A stretch of DNA of 64,000 nucleotides. Origin: JANQOH01 sp965201155 (GTDB taxonomy: Bacteria; Pseudomonadota; Alphaproteobacteria; UBA7887). Both the position numbers and the translations under genes were made by a program. The stretch covers positions 2,604,001-2,668,000 of the forward strand of contig OZ241752.1 of the NCBI GenBank assembly GCA_965201155.1. The letters are read 5' to 3'. Below, in pieces: positions 34,601-42,353 of this stretch; the stretch's first letter is position 1; every line of letters starts with the position of its first letter. Below the pieces are notes generated by a model, which was not told the origin of the DNA, ran no database searches, and saw only the letters and a list, made by a program, of their open reading frames with translations.

Positions 34601-34956
34601 CCGATACCGACCGCGCGCTCGTCGAACGGGTCGTCGCGCTGGTGCGGGATGATTCAGTCTTTGCGCCGATTTTTGGCCCTCGCAGCCACGCCGAAGCCCC
34701 TGTCGCAGCGCCCGGCGGGTTCTCCGGCCGGATTGACCGCCTCGCTGTCACGGACGACGCGGTACTGGCAGTCGATTTCAAGACCGGCGGCAACCCTGCG
34801 CGCCCCGCTGTCTCCTATCTGCGCCAAATGGCTGTCTATCGCTCAGCCCTGCGCCAAATCTTCCCTGGCTGCGCCATACACTGCGCCCTTGTCTGGCTGG
34901 ACCACGCAACACTGACCCCCTTGCCCGACGCCATCTTGGACCGCCATGTCACGTAA
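31639..34956 (+). CDS. addA: double-strand break repair helicase AddA
   Basis: This 1105-residue UvrD-like helicase has Walker A DASAGSGKTKVLVDR near residue 30, IHAFCQALLRRFPFEA, LIDEAQDTSPEQWDVV (Walker B) near 407, VGDPKQSIYSFQRA (motif III), VMTVHGAKGLEAPIVFLPD (motif V) near 793, and a C-terminal nuclease with AVDFKTGG near 1043. It is the motor and 3'-strand nuclease of AddAB. GGAGG precedes the ATG, which overlaps the addB stop by 4 bases. Confidence 0.94.
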   Translation: MIPPEAAQRRAADPGASVWVDASAGSGKTKVLVDRVLRLLLGAETPPVAPQRILCLTFTAAAASEMANRLNRQLAAWAVAADTELDTALTSLTGTAPSSEIRAQARRLLAVVLDAPGGPHIQTIHAFCQALLRRFPFEAHVAPYFEVIDERTAQELMADTQNALFAQLGGPEQTPADATLRAALDIVVANSHETTIGALFAELADAQPHLRHLISRAGSFDAFIDAMHKAIGITRGAAPGDILHRACTAGDIDKPGLERLAAALGTGSDRDRERGATVNAWIAGGSEYRAANFNAYCRVFLTGQENPRKVVATKAVLKRAPECEDVIANETRRLEIVIGNRKRAMVASATTALLTIGNAILTEYESRKHAKGWLDFDDLINKTRDLLTRPGTAPWVLFKLDGGLDHILIDEAQDTSPEQWDVVRGLAEEFFAGEGARPETRTVFGVGDPKQSIYSFQRANPVQFSRMRRRFAEKVQAAGQRWEDVALDWSFRSTEPVLAAVDAVFAEPEAHAGMVFDGREVRHTAHRAGHAGEVELWPFIPTAPSTSPEPWKPPVERVSPPDAMDVLACQVADAIHSLCRGARLESQGRAVRPGDILILVRRRNRFLEELLRRLKEHGVPVAGSDRQALTDHIAVMDLMALGRFLLHPGDNLSLAEALKSPLFGLDDDDLFSLAHGRGPQSLWQRLNAAAGEDGKHPRFGAPVLQLRRLLARADSRTPYELYAGLLAAEGGRRCFYARLGEEAVEPLNVFLAQALEYELGNIPSLQGFLHWLESGDVDVKRDQNTVGGGAVRVMTVHGAKGLEAPIVFLPDTMQLPPSDDALVWAPDRSVVVWPVRKEHWDPVTTVWRDKARERRMEEYNRLLYVAMTRAEDRLIIGGWQAGNGVSEKSWYAMVERAMAQLVDAPEDPEAPLILQSDQTIAPTREEAPGAPAEAAAPPPSWLYAPATREAAARPRTSSAGTGGDARMARGERLHSLLQAWPDLPANTSDTDRALVERVVALVRDDSVFAPIFGPRSHAEAPVAAPGGFSGRIDRLAVTDDAVLAVDFKTGGNPARPAVSYLRQMAVYRSALRQIFPGCAIHCALVWLDHATLTPLPDAILDRHVT

Positions 34957-35036
34957 CCCGCCCGGTCTCGCCGCACGACGGTCGGGAAATGAACACGGCA
35001 GCCCTCTTCCTTTCCACAGTGTCGGCCACGGTCCCC

Positions 35037-35780
35037 ATGTCATTCTTGTCCCCACTGCGCCGTAGTTTCGACTTCCTGCTTGATATCCTGCTGCCGCCCG
35101 TGTGCATGGCTTGCCGGCAGTCTGTAGACGGGCTGGGGCGCCTGTGCCCGAGCTGTTGGGCCGCCGTCGACTTCATTACTCCGCCATTTTGTGACTCCTG
35201 CGGCCTGCCGTTCGACTACGATCCTGGCTCTGGCGTGGTATGTGCTGGCTGTGCTGCCGCGCCGCCCCGCTTTCACCGGGCGCGCGCAGCGGTACGGTAC
35301 GGTGACACGGCGCGGCGTGTCGTCTCCCGCTTCAAATATGCAGACCGCACGCATCTCGCCCCGGCGCTCGCGGCTTGGCTGTTACGCCCGGGCGAGGAAT
35401 TGCTTGTTGACGCGGACCTCCTCATCCCGGTACCGCTGCATCGTCGGCGCCTCATTGCTCGACGCTTCAATCAGTCGGCCATGCTGGCATTGGCGCTCGC
35501 TAGGCTGTCGGGTGTTCCCGCAGCGACGGACGTGCTGAAGAAAATTCGCGCCACCCCGGCGCAGGCTGGCCTCAACCGCACCCAGCGCGCGCGCAATGTG
35601 GCCGGCGCCTTCCGTGTACCCCTGAAACGAAGGCCTACCGTCGCCGGCCGTCGTTTGGTGTTGATCGATGATGTGATGACGACAGGCGCCACCGCCCGGG
35701 CTTGTGTCCGTCCCTTGCGCCAGGCGGGCGCGGCACGCGTCGACGTACTCACCCTTGCCCGCGTCGTCCCCAGCGGATAG
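35037..35780 (+). CDS. comF: ComF-family phosphoribosyltransferase-like protein
   Basis: About 247 residues. The N-terminal zinc ribbon has CMAC, LCPSCW, CDSCG and CAGC pairs; the C-terminal phosphoribosyltransferase-like domain has LIPVPLHRRRLIARRFNQS and the PRPP loop VLIDDVMTTGATARAC. ComF proteins assist uptake or repair of single-stranded DNA. Two starts are possible: this ATG, which fits the usual family start just before LLPPVC, or one at 34989 adding 16 residues; neither has a strong ribosome-binding site. It is 80 bases after addA. Confidence 0.87.
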   Translation: MSFLSPLRRSFDFLLDILLPPVCMACRQSVDGLGRLCPSCWAAVDFITPPFCDSCGLPFDYDPGSGVVCAGCAAAPPRFHRARAAVRYGDTARRVVSRFKYADRTHLAPALAAWLLRPGEELLVDADLLIPVPLHRRRLIARRFNQSAMLALALARLSGVPAATDVLKKIRATPAQAGLNRTQRARNVAGAFRVPLKRRPTVAGRRLVLIDDVMTTGATARACVRPLRQAGAARVDVLTLARVVPSG

Positions 35781-35813
35781 CTTGCCGCACTGGTTTGGGT
35801 GCATGAGACAACA

Positions 35814-36074
35814 ATGGCCGAGATCGAAATTTATATCAGTCCGTTTTGCGGGTTCTGCTTTCGCGCCAAGCGGCTGCTGGAGTCCAAGAGTGTTTCCTAC
35901 AACGAAATCGATGTATTGAGTTCGCCGGAAAGGCGCGACGAAATGATCCGGCGTGCCGGGGGCCGCAGCACTGTGCCGCAGATTTTCATTGATGGCGAGC
36001 ATATTGGCGGTTCTGACGAACTTTCCGCGCTGGACGCGAACGGCGAACTCGACCGGTTGATTGCCGGCGCATGA
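35814..36074 (+). CDS. grxC: glutaredoxin 3
   Basis: This 86-residue dithiol glutaredoxin has active site C12-G-F-C15 (a variant of CPYC), the cis-Pro block TVPQIFIDGEHIGGSDEL and the usual length. It reduces disulfides and mixed disulfides with glutathione. A start five codons upstream (35799) is possible. The stop overlaps the next gene by 4 bases. Confidence 0.92.
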   Translation: MAEIEIYISPFCGFCFRAKRLLESKSVSYNEIDVLSSPERRDEMIRRAGGRSTVPQIFIDGEHIGGSDELSALDANGELDRLIAGA

Positions 36075-36922
36075 AACTGCGCGCCGCCTGTATTCAACTC
36101 ACCGCGACGCCCGACCGCGAGGCTGGCATCGCCAATGCCTGTGCGCGCATCCGCGAAGCGGCCGCGGCCGGCGCGGAACTCATCTTGCTGCCGGAAAACG
36201 CTACCATGCTTGCGGGCGGACGCACTATGCGCGAACTGGCGCCGAGTTCCGGTTGCCACCCGGCGCGGCAGGCGTTCGCTGCTGCGGCGCGGGATAACGG
36301 GATATGGCTGCTTGCTGGCAGCCTGGCGGAACAGGAAGGCGACCGCCTCGTCAATCGTTCCCTGCTATTCGATGAAACCGGCGCCGTGGCTGCAGTTTAC
36401 GACAAGATTCACATGTTCGATGCGGCTCCCGGCGACGGCGAAGCCTACCGCGAATCCGCATCCTATCGTCCCGGCGGCGCCGCAGTGCTGGCATCGACCC
36501 CGTGGGGCGGGTTGGGCATGACGGTGTGTTACGACCTCCGCTTTCCGGCGCTTTACCGCGCCCTGGCGCAGGCAGGCGCCGTCATGATCGCCGTTCCCTC
36601 TGCCTTCACCGTGCCGACCGGGCGTGCGCATTGGCACATTCTCTTGCGCGCGCGAGCAATAGAGACCGGCTGTTTCATTTTTGCGCCGGCGCAAAGTGGC
36701 ACGCATTACGGTACCCGCCGGACTTACGGACACAGCTTGATTGTCGGTCCGTGGGGCGCCGTTCTCGCCGATGCCGGCGATGCTCCCGGTATCGTTATGG
36801 CGGATATCGACCTAGGCCAGATTGCACGCATTCGCCGCATGGTACCAAGCCTCGACCATGACCGCGCCTGGACGCCGCCTGTACCTCTCAGTCCGACGGA
36901 GCCGCTGCCGAGCTTTTCGTGA
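36071..36922 (+). CDS. carbon-nitrogen hydrolase (nitrilase superfamily, Nit1/Nit2-like)
   Basis: This 283-residue protein has the Glu-Lys-Cys triad: Glu42 in LLPENATML, Lys112 in YDKIHMFD and Cys153 in VCYDLRFP. The pattern fits Nit-type omega-amidases, including those hydrolysing deaminated glutathione. That activity would suit its translational coupling to grxC (4-base overlap), though this is inference. Its last 35 bases overlap the end of argB on the other strand. Confidence 0.87.
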   Translation: MKLRAACIQLTATPDREAGIANACARIREAAAAGAELILLPENATMLAGGRTMRELAPSSGCHPARQAFAAAARDNGIWLLAGSLAEQEGDRLVNRSLLFDETGAVAAVYDKIHMFDAAPGDGEAYRESASYRPGGAAVLASTPWGGLGMTVCYDLRFPALYRALAQAGAVMIAVPSAFTVPTGRAHWHILLRARAIETGCFIFAPAQSGTHYGTRRTYGHSLIVGPWGAVLADAGDAPGIVMADIDLGQIARIRRMVPSLDHDRAWTPPVPLSPTEPLPSFS

Positions 36923-37814
36923 TCATCGTACCGATGCCGTGCGCGGTGAAAATTTCGAGCAGCAATACATGGGGGATGCGGCCGTCAAGTATATGTGCCG
37001 CTTCCGTGCGCCCGCCGACCGCGGCGACGCAGGTTTCGATTTTGGGCACCATACCGCCGCTAGCGGTGCCGTCGCTGACCAGCGCGCGCGCCTCCGTCGG
37101 GCTTAGCCGTGTAATCAGCGCCCCCTCATCGTCGAGGACGCCGGGAACATCGGTCAGCATCATCAGTTTGCTGGCCGACACCGCGTCTGCGATCGCCGCC
37201 GCCGCCGTGTCGGCGTTGATGTTGTAGGTCTCGCCCCCGTCGCCATATCCGATGGGGGCGATCACGGGAACGATGTCCGATCCCGCGAGACTGTCGAGAA
37301 CCCTCGTTTCCACGCCTGCCGGCTCGCCGACAAAGCCCAGGTCGAGGACGCGCTCGATGTTGGAATCCGGATCACGCACATTCCGTCTCAGCTTGCGGGC
37401 ACGGATTAGTCGGCCGTCCTTGCCGCACAACCCGACGGCAGTGCCGCCTGCGTCGCAAATCGCCGCCGCGATCTCCTTGTTGATAGAGCCGGCGAGCACC
37501 ATTTCGACGATTTCCACCGTCGCGCGGTCGGTCACGCGCAAGCCCTGTTCGAACGCAGTATCGATGTTCAGCCGAGCGAGCATGGCGCCGATTTGCGGCC
37601 CGCCGCCATGCACGACCACAGGATTGATGCCGACCTGTTTGAGTAGTACGACGTCGCGGGCAAAAGAGCGCGCCAGATCCGGTTCGACCATCGCGCTGCC
37701 GCCCAGCTTGATGACAAAGGTCTCTCCCGCAAAACGCCGCATATAGGGCAGCGCTTCGGAAAGAGTTCGGGCTGTGGCCAGAGATTTCGGCGACAGGGCA
37801 GGGATGTCCACCAT
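36888..37814 (-). CDS. argB: acetylglutamate kinase
   Basis: This 308-residue amino-acid kinase has FVIKLGGSAM near residue 33, VVHGGGPQIGAML, NINADTAAAAIADA and GGMVPKIETC. The N-terminal extension of about 25 residues is typical of arginine-inhibited hexameric forms. It performs the second step of arginine synthesis. It is the last gene of the rpmH-rnpA-yidD-yidC-engB run, an arrangement seen in many alphaproteobacteria. It is 12 bases downstream of engB. Confidence 0.95.
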   Translation of the reverse strand: MVDIPALSPKSLATARTLSEALPYMRRFAGETFVIKLGGSAMVEPDLARSFARDVVLLKQVGINPVVVHGGGPQIGAMLARLNIDTAFEQGLRVTDRATVEIVEMVLAGSINKEIAAAICDAGGTAVGLCGKDGRLIRARKLRRNVRDPDSNIERVLDLGFVGEPAGVETRVLDSLAGSDIVPVIAPIGYGDGGETYNINADTAAAAIADAVSASKLMMLTDVPGVLDDEGALITRLSPTEARALVSDGTASGGMVPKIETCVAAVGGRTEAAHILDGRIPHVLLLEIFTAHGIGTMITKSSAAAPSD

Positions 37815-37826
37815 GGATTGTGTTCC

Positions 37827-38486
37827 CTATTCCGACGCTGCAAGCGCTGCCAGTGCAGCCCGCAGTTCGGCGACCCCCGCGCCGTTACGCGCGCTGGTTG
37901 TGATAATGACCGGATAGGCGGCCGGATGTTTATTCAATATTCCCTCCAGCGCTCCCCGCCGCCGCTCGAGTGCCGCACTCGGTACCTTATCGGTCTTGGT
38001 GAGGACAAATTGATAAGGGACGGCGGCATGGTCGAGCCGCGCCATGACTTTCGCGTCCGATGGCTTGATGCCGTGACGAGAGTCGATGAGCAACATGGTA
38101 CGCCGCAAATTGGGTCGTCCGCGCAAATATGCGTCGACAAGGCCGGTCCATGCGGCGATTTCGGTCTTCGCTGCGCGGGCGTAGCCATAGCCGGGCAAAT
38201 CAACCAGCCGCAAATGGTTGCTGTCGAGCGTAAAGAAGTTGATCTGGCGCGTGCGTCCCGGTGTGTTGGACGTTCGTGCGAGCGTCTTGCGCCCTGTCAG
38301 TGCGTTGATCAGGCTGGATTTGCCGACGTTGGACCTTCCGGCGAAAGCGACTTCGATACCCTCTGCCTGCGGCAACTGATCGATACGGGCGGCCGCTCCG
38401 GCAAACGCACAGTTGCGTGCAAACATGTACCGGCCGGATTCCAGCGCCTCCGCCGCGCTTGTTTCAGAAGTCCGATCAACGCTCAT
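37827..38486 (-). CDS. engB: ribosome-biogenesis GTPase YihA/EngB
   Basis: This 219-residue TRAFAC GTPase has the P-loop AFAGRSNVGKSSLINAL near residue 48, TSNTPGRTRQINFF (G2), LVDLPGYGYA (G3), LTKTDKV (G4) and a TSARNGAG G5. It assists 50S assembly and cell division. It sits 15 bases after yidC. Confidence 0.95.
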   Translation of the reverse strand: MSVDRTSETSAAEALESGRYMFARNCAFAGAAARIDQLPQAEGIEVAFAGRSNVGKSSLINALTGRKTLARTSNTPGRTRQINFFTLDSNHLRLVDLPGYGYARAAKTEIAAWTGLVDAYLRGRPNLRRTMLLIDSRHGIKPSDAKVMARLDHAAVPYQFVLTKTDKVPSAALERRRGALEGILNKHPAAYPVIITTSARNGAGVAELRAALAALAASE

Positions 38487-38501
38487 GAGAAGCTGGGTGT
38501 G

Positions 38502-40223
38502 TCAGGTTGGCGCCGGCTGCACCCTGTTCGCGCGGCGCATGATGACCCATTGTTGCGCGATCGACAATATGTTGTTCCACGTCCAGTAGATGACCAGACC
38601 GGCGGGGAAGGTGGCGAACAGAAACGTGAACACGATGGGCAGCATCATCAGCACTTTCGCCTGAATGGGGTCAGGCGGTGCGGGGTTCAGTTTCTGCTGC
38701 AGAAACATGGTCAGGCCCATCAGTAACGGCCAGACGCCAATGCCGAGAAACTCAGGCGGCGTGAACGGCAACAGCCCGAACAAATTAAAGAGGCTGGTCG
38801 GGTCGCGCTCGGACAGGTCGTGTATCCAGCCGAAAAACGGCGCTTGTCGCATTTCGATAGAGACGAAAAGAACCTTGTACAAGGCAAAAAAGACAGGAAT
38901 TTGCAAAAGTATAGGAAGGCACCCAGACATCGGGTTTGCTTTTTCTCTTTTGTATAGAGCCATTACTTCTTGTTGCATTTTTTGTTTGTCGTCGGAAAAT
39001 TTCTCTCGCAATTCCATCATTTTTGGCTGTAATTCTTTCAGTTTACGCATAGCCTTGAAAGATTTATTAGCCAGAGGAAAGAAAACAATACGGACCAAAA
39101 CGGTAAATAGAAGGATAGCGAGGCCAAAATTACCCAGCCAACCGTAAAAATTGTTCAGAACATAGAAAAATGGTTTCGTCAAAAAATAAAACCAGCCAAA
39201 ATCTACCGCTAAATCAAAGCGCGTAATACCCAATTCATCACGGTATTTGTCCAGGAGGGTGACTTCCTTGGCGCCGGCAAACAGACGGTTGGTGATTTCG
39301 ACTTTCTGTCCTGGCCCGATCGCCATTTCGGGCAGCAGATAGTCGACCTGGAACTTTTCGCGCCCGTTTCGAGAGGCGTAATGAAAACGCTCGGTCGCGG
39401 CCGACGTTTGATCGGGCACCAGAGCGGCGAGCCAGTATTTGTCCGTGATACCGATCCAGCCGCCAGTGCTGGTTCGCGTTACCGGCCCACCGCTCCGCAG
39501 GTCGGAATAATCGACTTCCTCCAATGTGCCATCGAGCACGCCGATAGGGCCTTCATGCAGGATGAAAAAGCCAAGTGTTTCCGGTTCGTCAGTTCGGTTT
39601 ATCAGTCCGTAGGGGAACAGAGATGTTGTTTCGCTGCCGGTGTTCGTTACTCTTTGGGTGATGGTGAACATGAAATCGGTGTCGACCGTGATGGTGCGCT
39701 CGAACTGCAGCGGTCCGCCATTGTTCCACGTCAAGGTAACCGGGGTTTCGGGGGTTAGCTGGCGGCGGTTGGCTGTCCATAGTGCGTCCGGTGGCGGCAC
39801 CAGTTTTGCCGTTTCCGTATCAGCGCCGGTCCAACCGAATTCTGCGTAATAGGGGTGTGCTGAGCCCGGCGGGGAAAACAGGACGATGCGCGGGCTGTCC
39901 GGGTCTACCGTTTCCCGATAGTCGTTCAAGACAAGATCGTCGAGGCGTCCCCCCTTGAGGGCGATGGAACCGCTTAGCCGGTCGCCGGGATGCCCGCCGA
40001 TGGGCAGCCGCGGTGTGAGGGTTTCCGCGCTATCGGCTTCGGGCAACACGGCGCTTGAAACGTCGCCCACAGCCGGTGTTGGCGCGTCGCTGACGACCAT
40101 ATCTTCGCCTTCCCGGCCAGCTGGTTGTTCAGGCGGCAGCGGCGGCGGGAAAACAACTTGAAACGCCAGCAATATTCCGACCGACAGGACGATCGCCAGC
40201 AGCAGATTGCGTTGGTCCTGCAC
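38502..40223 (-). CDS. yidC: membrane protein insertase YidC
   Basis: This 573-residue inner-membrane insertase has an N-terminal membrane anchor (LLLAIVLSVGILLAFQVVF), a periplasmic beta-domain up to about residue 330, then the conserved five-helix core with NFGLAILLFTVLVRIVFFPL (catalytic-groove Arg), NPMSGCLPILLQIPVFFALY and VIYWTWNNILSIAQQW. It inserts and folds membrane proteins with or without SecYEG. The protein is intact, but codons ~327-447 lie in a strongly AT-rich patch unlike the rest of the gene. Confidence 0.96.
   Translation of the reverse strand: MQDQRNLLLAIVLSVGILLAFQVVFPPPLPPEQPAGREGEDMVVSDAPTPAVGDVSSAVLPEADSAETLTPRLPIGGHPGDRLSGSIALKGGRLDDLVLNDYRETVDPDSPRIVLFSPPGSAHPYYAEFGWTGADTETAKLVPPPDALWTANRRQLTPETPVTLTWNNGGPLQFERTITVDTDFMFTITQRVTNTGSETTSLFPYGLINRTDEPETLGFFILHEGPIGVLDGTLEEVDYSDLRSGGPVTRTSTGGWIGITDKYWLAALVPDQTSAATERFHYASRNGREKFQVDYLLPEMAIGPGQKVEITNRLFAGAKEVTLLDKYRDELGITRFDLAVDFGWFYFLTKPFFYVLNNFYGWLGNFGLAILLFTVLVRIVFFPLANKSFKAMRKLKELQPKMMELREKFSDDKQKMQQEVMALYKREKANPMSGCLPILLQIPVFFALYKVLFVSIEMRQAPFFGWIHDLSERDPTSLFNLFGLLPFTPPEFLGIGVWPLLMGLTMFLQQKLNPAPPDPIQAKVLMMLPIVFTFLFATFPAGLVIYWTWNNILSIAQQWVIMRRANRVQPAPT
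38881..39240. other. AT-rich island within yidC
   Basis: By hand count, 38941-39240 has about 36% G+C (108 of 300), and 38881-38940 about 43%. The adjacent 60 bases at 39241-39300 are near 57%, and the surrounding genes are of similar or higher G+C. The reading frame and protein motifs are unbroken, but synonymous positions switch to A/T. The borders are fairly sharp. Confidence 0.8.
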
Positions 40224-40225
40224 GG

Positions 40226-40486
40226 TTAGCGCTGTTTGCTGGGGTGAGTATAGGTGGGATTTGCCGGGACCGGATCGTAACCGGACCCCGCCCAGGGGTG
40301 ACAGCGAGTGAGACGGCGCAGCGTCAACCAGCCACCGCGCAGTGCGCCGTGGCGCCTCAGCGCTTCCAGCGCGTAGGCTGAGCAGGTCGGTGTATAGCGG
40401 CAGCAGGCCGGAAGCACGGGGCTCAGCAGCTGTCGATACGCATGGACCGGCAAACGAAGAATGCGGGCAACCGAAATCGGGGTCAT
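40226..40486 (-). CDS. yidD: membrane protein insertion efficiency factor YidD
   Basis: This 86-residue protein has YRQLLSPVLPACCRYTPTCS and YALEALRRHGALRGGWLTLRR-like segments, then RCHPWAGSGYDPVP: the three-cysteine YidD signature. It is an amphipathic membrane-associated helper of YidC. The ATG overlaps the rnpA stop by 4 bases; yidC starts 3 bases after its end. Confidence 0.93.
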   Translation of the reverse strand: MTPISVARILRLPVHAYRQLLSPVLPACCRYTPTCSAYALEALRRHGALRGGWLTLRRLTRCHPWAGSGYDPVPANPTYTHPSKQR

Positions 40487-40860
40487 GACGCGGGAGGCCG
40501 GGGCGCCGGTTTCAGCGCTCCCAAGCGGCCAAGGGCACGTTCGAGGTCGGCTGTGAGATCGTCGAATCGTGCCGCCGCGGTTGCGTGGCGCGCAACCAGA
40601 ACATAGTCCCGGCTGGCGTCGGCTTGTACGGCGATAACCCTGTCGGCGAGTGCACGTAACCGCCGTCGGGCGCGATTGCGAGTCACGGCCCGGCCCACTT
40701 TCCGGCTGGCGGTAAAGCCGACGCGCGGACGGGATCCCGCTACGTCTTCGGGACGCGGAGCGCATTGGAGCACGAGCCTCGGCGTCACCGCATGTTTCCC
40801 GGTTCGGGTGAGGCGCACGAAGTCGCTGCGCCGCTTCAGTCGCGGCAGCGTACCGGACAC
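40483..40860 (-). CDS. rnpA: ribonuclease P protein component
   Basis: This 125-residue protein has RLKRRSDFVRLTRTGKHA at the start, RVGFTASRKVGRAVTRNRAR (the RNR motif that contacts RNase P RNA) and DYVLVARHAT. It is the protein subunit for rnpB at 10.3 kb. It is 17 bases downstream of rpmH. Confidence 0.93.
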   Translation of the reverse strand: MSGTLPRLKRRSDFVRLTRTGKHAVTPRLVLQCAPRPEDVAGSRPRVGFTASRKVGRAVTRNRARRRLRALADRVIAVQADASRDYVLVARHATAAARFDDLTADLERALGRLGALKPAPRPPAS

Positions 40861-40877
40861 GATTGCAGTCTGTAATG

Positions 40878-41012
40878 TCAGGCGGAGAGGCGTTTACGCC
40901 CTTTGGCGCGACGCCTGGCGAGCACGCGCCGACCGCCGACACTGGACATTCGCGCGCGAAAACCATGGCGCCGCTTTCGCACGAGCACGCTGGGTTGATA
41001 AGTCCGTTTCAC
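40878..41012 (-). CDS. rpmH: 50S ribosomal protein L34, GTG start
   Basis: This 44-residue protein runs from KRTYQPSVLVRKRRHGFRAR to the C-terminal RRRAKGRKRLSA, a full L34. Translation must begin at GTG (41010-41012), preceded by GGAGG at good spacing; no ATG exists upstream in frame. It is first gene of the rpmH-rnpA-yidD-yidC-engB-argB operon. Confidence 0.95.
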   Translation of the reverse strand: MKRTYQPSVLVRKRRHGFRARMSSVGGRRVLARRRAKGRKRLSA

Positions 41013-41053
41013 CAGTATCCTCCGTCTCGCGCGACCAGAAACAAGATAGCCGC

Positions 41054-41082
41054 TATATAGGTACCCACCACGCCTGCGTCAA
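41054..41082 (-). promoter_or_regulatory. sigma-70 promoter for the rpmH operon
   Basis: On the minus strand: TTGACG (41082-41077), 17-base spacer, TATATA (41059-41054). Transcription would start near 41047, about 35 bases before the rpmH GTG. Confidence 0.75.
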
Positions 41083-41288
41083 CGACAGGTCGTGCATGTG
41101 CACGAGCGGATAAACCCGACATGAATATGTCACCCGAACACCAACACCGCGCCCGATGTGGCGGCGTGATCCCGACGACGAGGTGAAACGCCGCCGGCGC
41201 TCCTCTTTGATCCGGCCTCGCATTGTGAACCTGTTCGGCGGCCGATATGACTTGCGGCACTTACGCGCATGACGAGGACCATATCCAG

Positions 41289-42305
41289 ATGAAAGTGTTT
41301 GAAATACGAGATGCGTGGGGACTCGATCACCTCACGGCTGCGGAGCGCCCCGAGCCTGAACCGGGTCCTACTGAAATACTTCTCGCCATGCGGGCGGCAT
41401 CTCTCAATTTCCGTGACCACGTAATGCTCCAGCGCGGTTATGGTGCTCGGTCCGGTGAACTGCCTCTGGTGCCTGTTTCGGACGGCGCCGGTGAGGTGAT
41501 TGCAGTTGGCGCTGAGGTCACGCGTTTCGAAGTCGGCGACCTGGTTTGCCCGTGTTTCGCTCAAAGCTGGATCACTGGTCCGTTGAAGGAGGATTACTGG
41601 AGCGGAATGCTGGGCGGGCCTCGGGACGGCGTTCTGCAGCAATTCATGGCGACTGATGAAACCGCTGCGGTCAAGGCTCCCGCGGGATGGGATGCCCTCC
41701 GCGCGGCCACCTTGCCATGCGCCGCGCTCACGGCATGGAACGCAATCGTCTCCAGCGGCGGAATCAAGGCCGGCGATACAGTGCTCGTCCAGGGCACAGG
41801 CGGCGTTTCCTTGTTTGCCTTGCAATTCGCCAGAATGCACGGTGCGCGCGTGATAGCGACGTCCGGGAATTCAGGAAAGCTTGCCCGCGTCGAGGCTCTG
41901 GGCGCTGACGAAGTGATCAATTATCGTGAGAACGCGGAATGGGCGCGTGCTGCCCGTGCGCTTACCGATGGCCATGGAGTCGATCTGGTCGTGGAAGTCG
42001 GCGGCGCCGGCACTCTCGAGCAGTCGTTGCGCGCCGTGCGCGTTGGCGGTGTCGTGGCATTGATTGGTGTCCTGTCGGGCGCCCGCGCGGCAGTCAATCT
42101 CGGTCTGGTGGTGACGCGGGATCTCAATCTGAAGGGCGTTACCCTTGGCAATCGGGACATGTTCGAGGCCATGGTTGCCGCGATCGAGCGAAACCCGCTG
42201 ACCCCGCAAATCGACGACCGCCTGTGGGCGTTCGATGACGCCCCCGGTGCTTTGGCCGCATTGCCGGAAGGGCAGCATTACGGCAAGATTTGCATAGGAT
42301 ATTGA
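41289..42305 (+). CDS. zinc-free medium-chain dehydrogenase (NADPH:quinone-reductase-like)
   Basis: This 338-residue protein has AASLNFRDHVMLQRGY near residue 36, VSDGAGEVIAVGAEVTRF, and the cofactor loop VLVQGTGGVSLFALQFARMHG near 165. Catalytic zinc ligands are not present in the usual pattern, and quinone- or enoyl-reductase activity is typical of the group. The substrate is unknown. It stands alone, divergent from rpmH, with 276 bases between them. Confidence 0.85.
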   Translation: MKVFEIRDAWGLDHLTAAERPEPEPGPTEILLAMRAASLNFRDHVMLQRGYGARSGELPLVPVSDGAGEVIAVGAEVTRFEVGDLVCPCFAQSWITGPLKEDYWSGMLGGPRDGVLQQFMATDETAAVKAPAGWDALRAATLPCAALTAWNAIVSSGGIKAGDTVLVQGTGGVSLFALQFARMHGARVIATSGNSGKLARVEALGADEVINYRENAEWARAARALTDGHGVDLVVEVGGAGTLEQSLRAVRVGGVVALIGVLSGARAAVNLGLVVTRDLNLKGVTLGNRDMFEAMVAAIERNPLTPQIDDRLWAFDDAPGALAALPEGQHYGKICIGY

Positions 42306-42353
42306 AACCTGCGAACCTACGGGGTGCGTTCTGCATTGCTCCGGTGGCAATCC

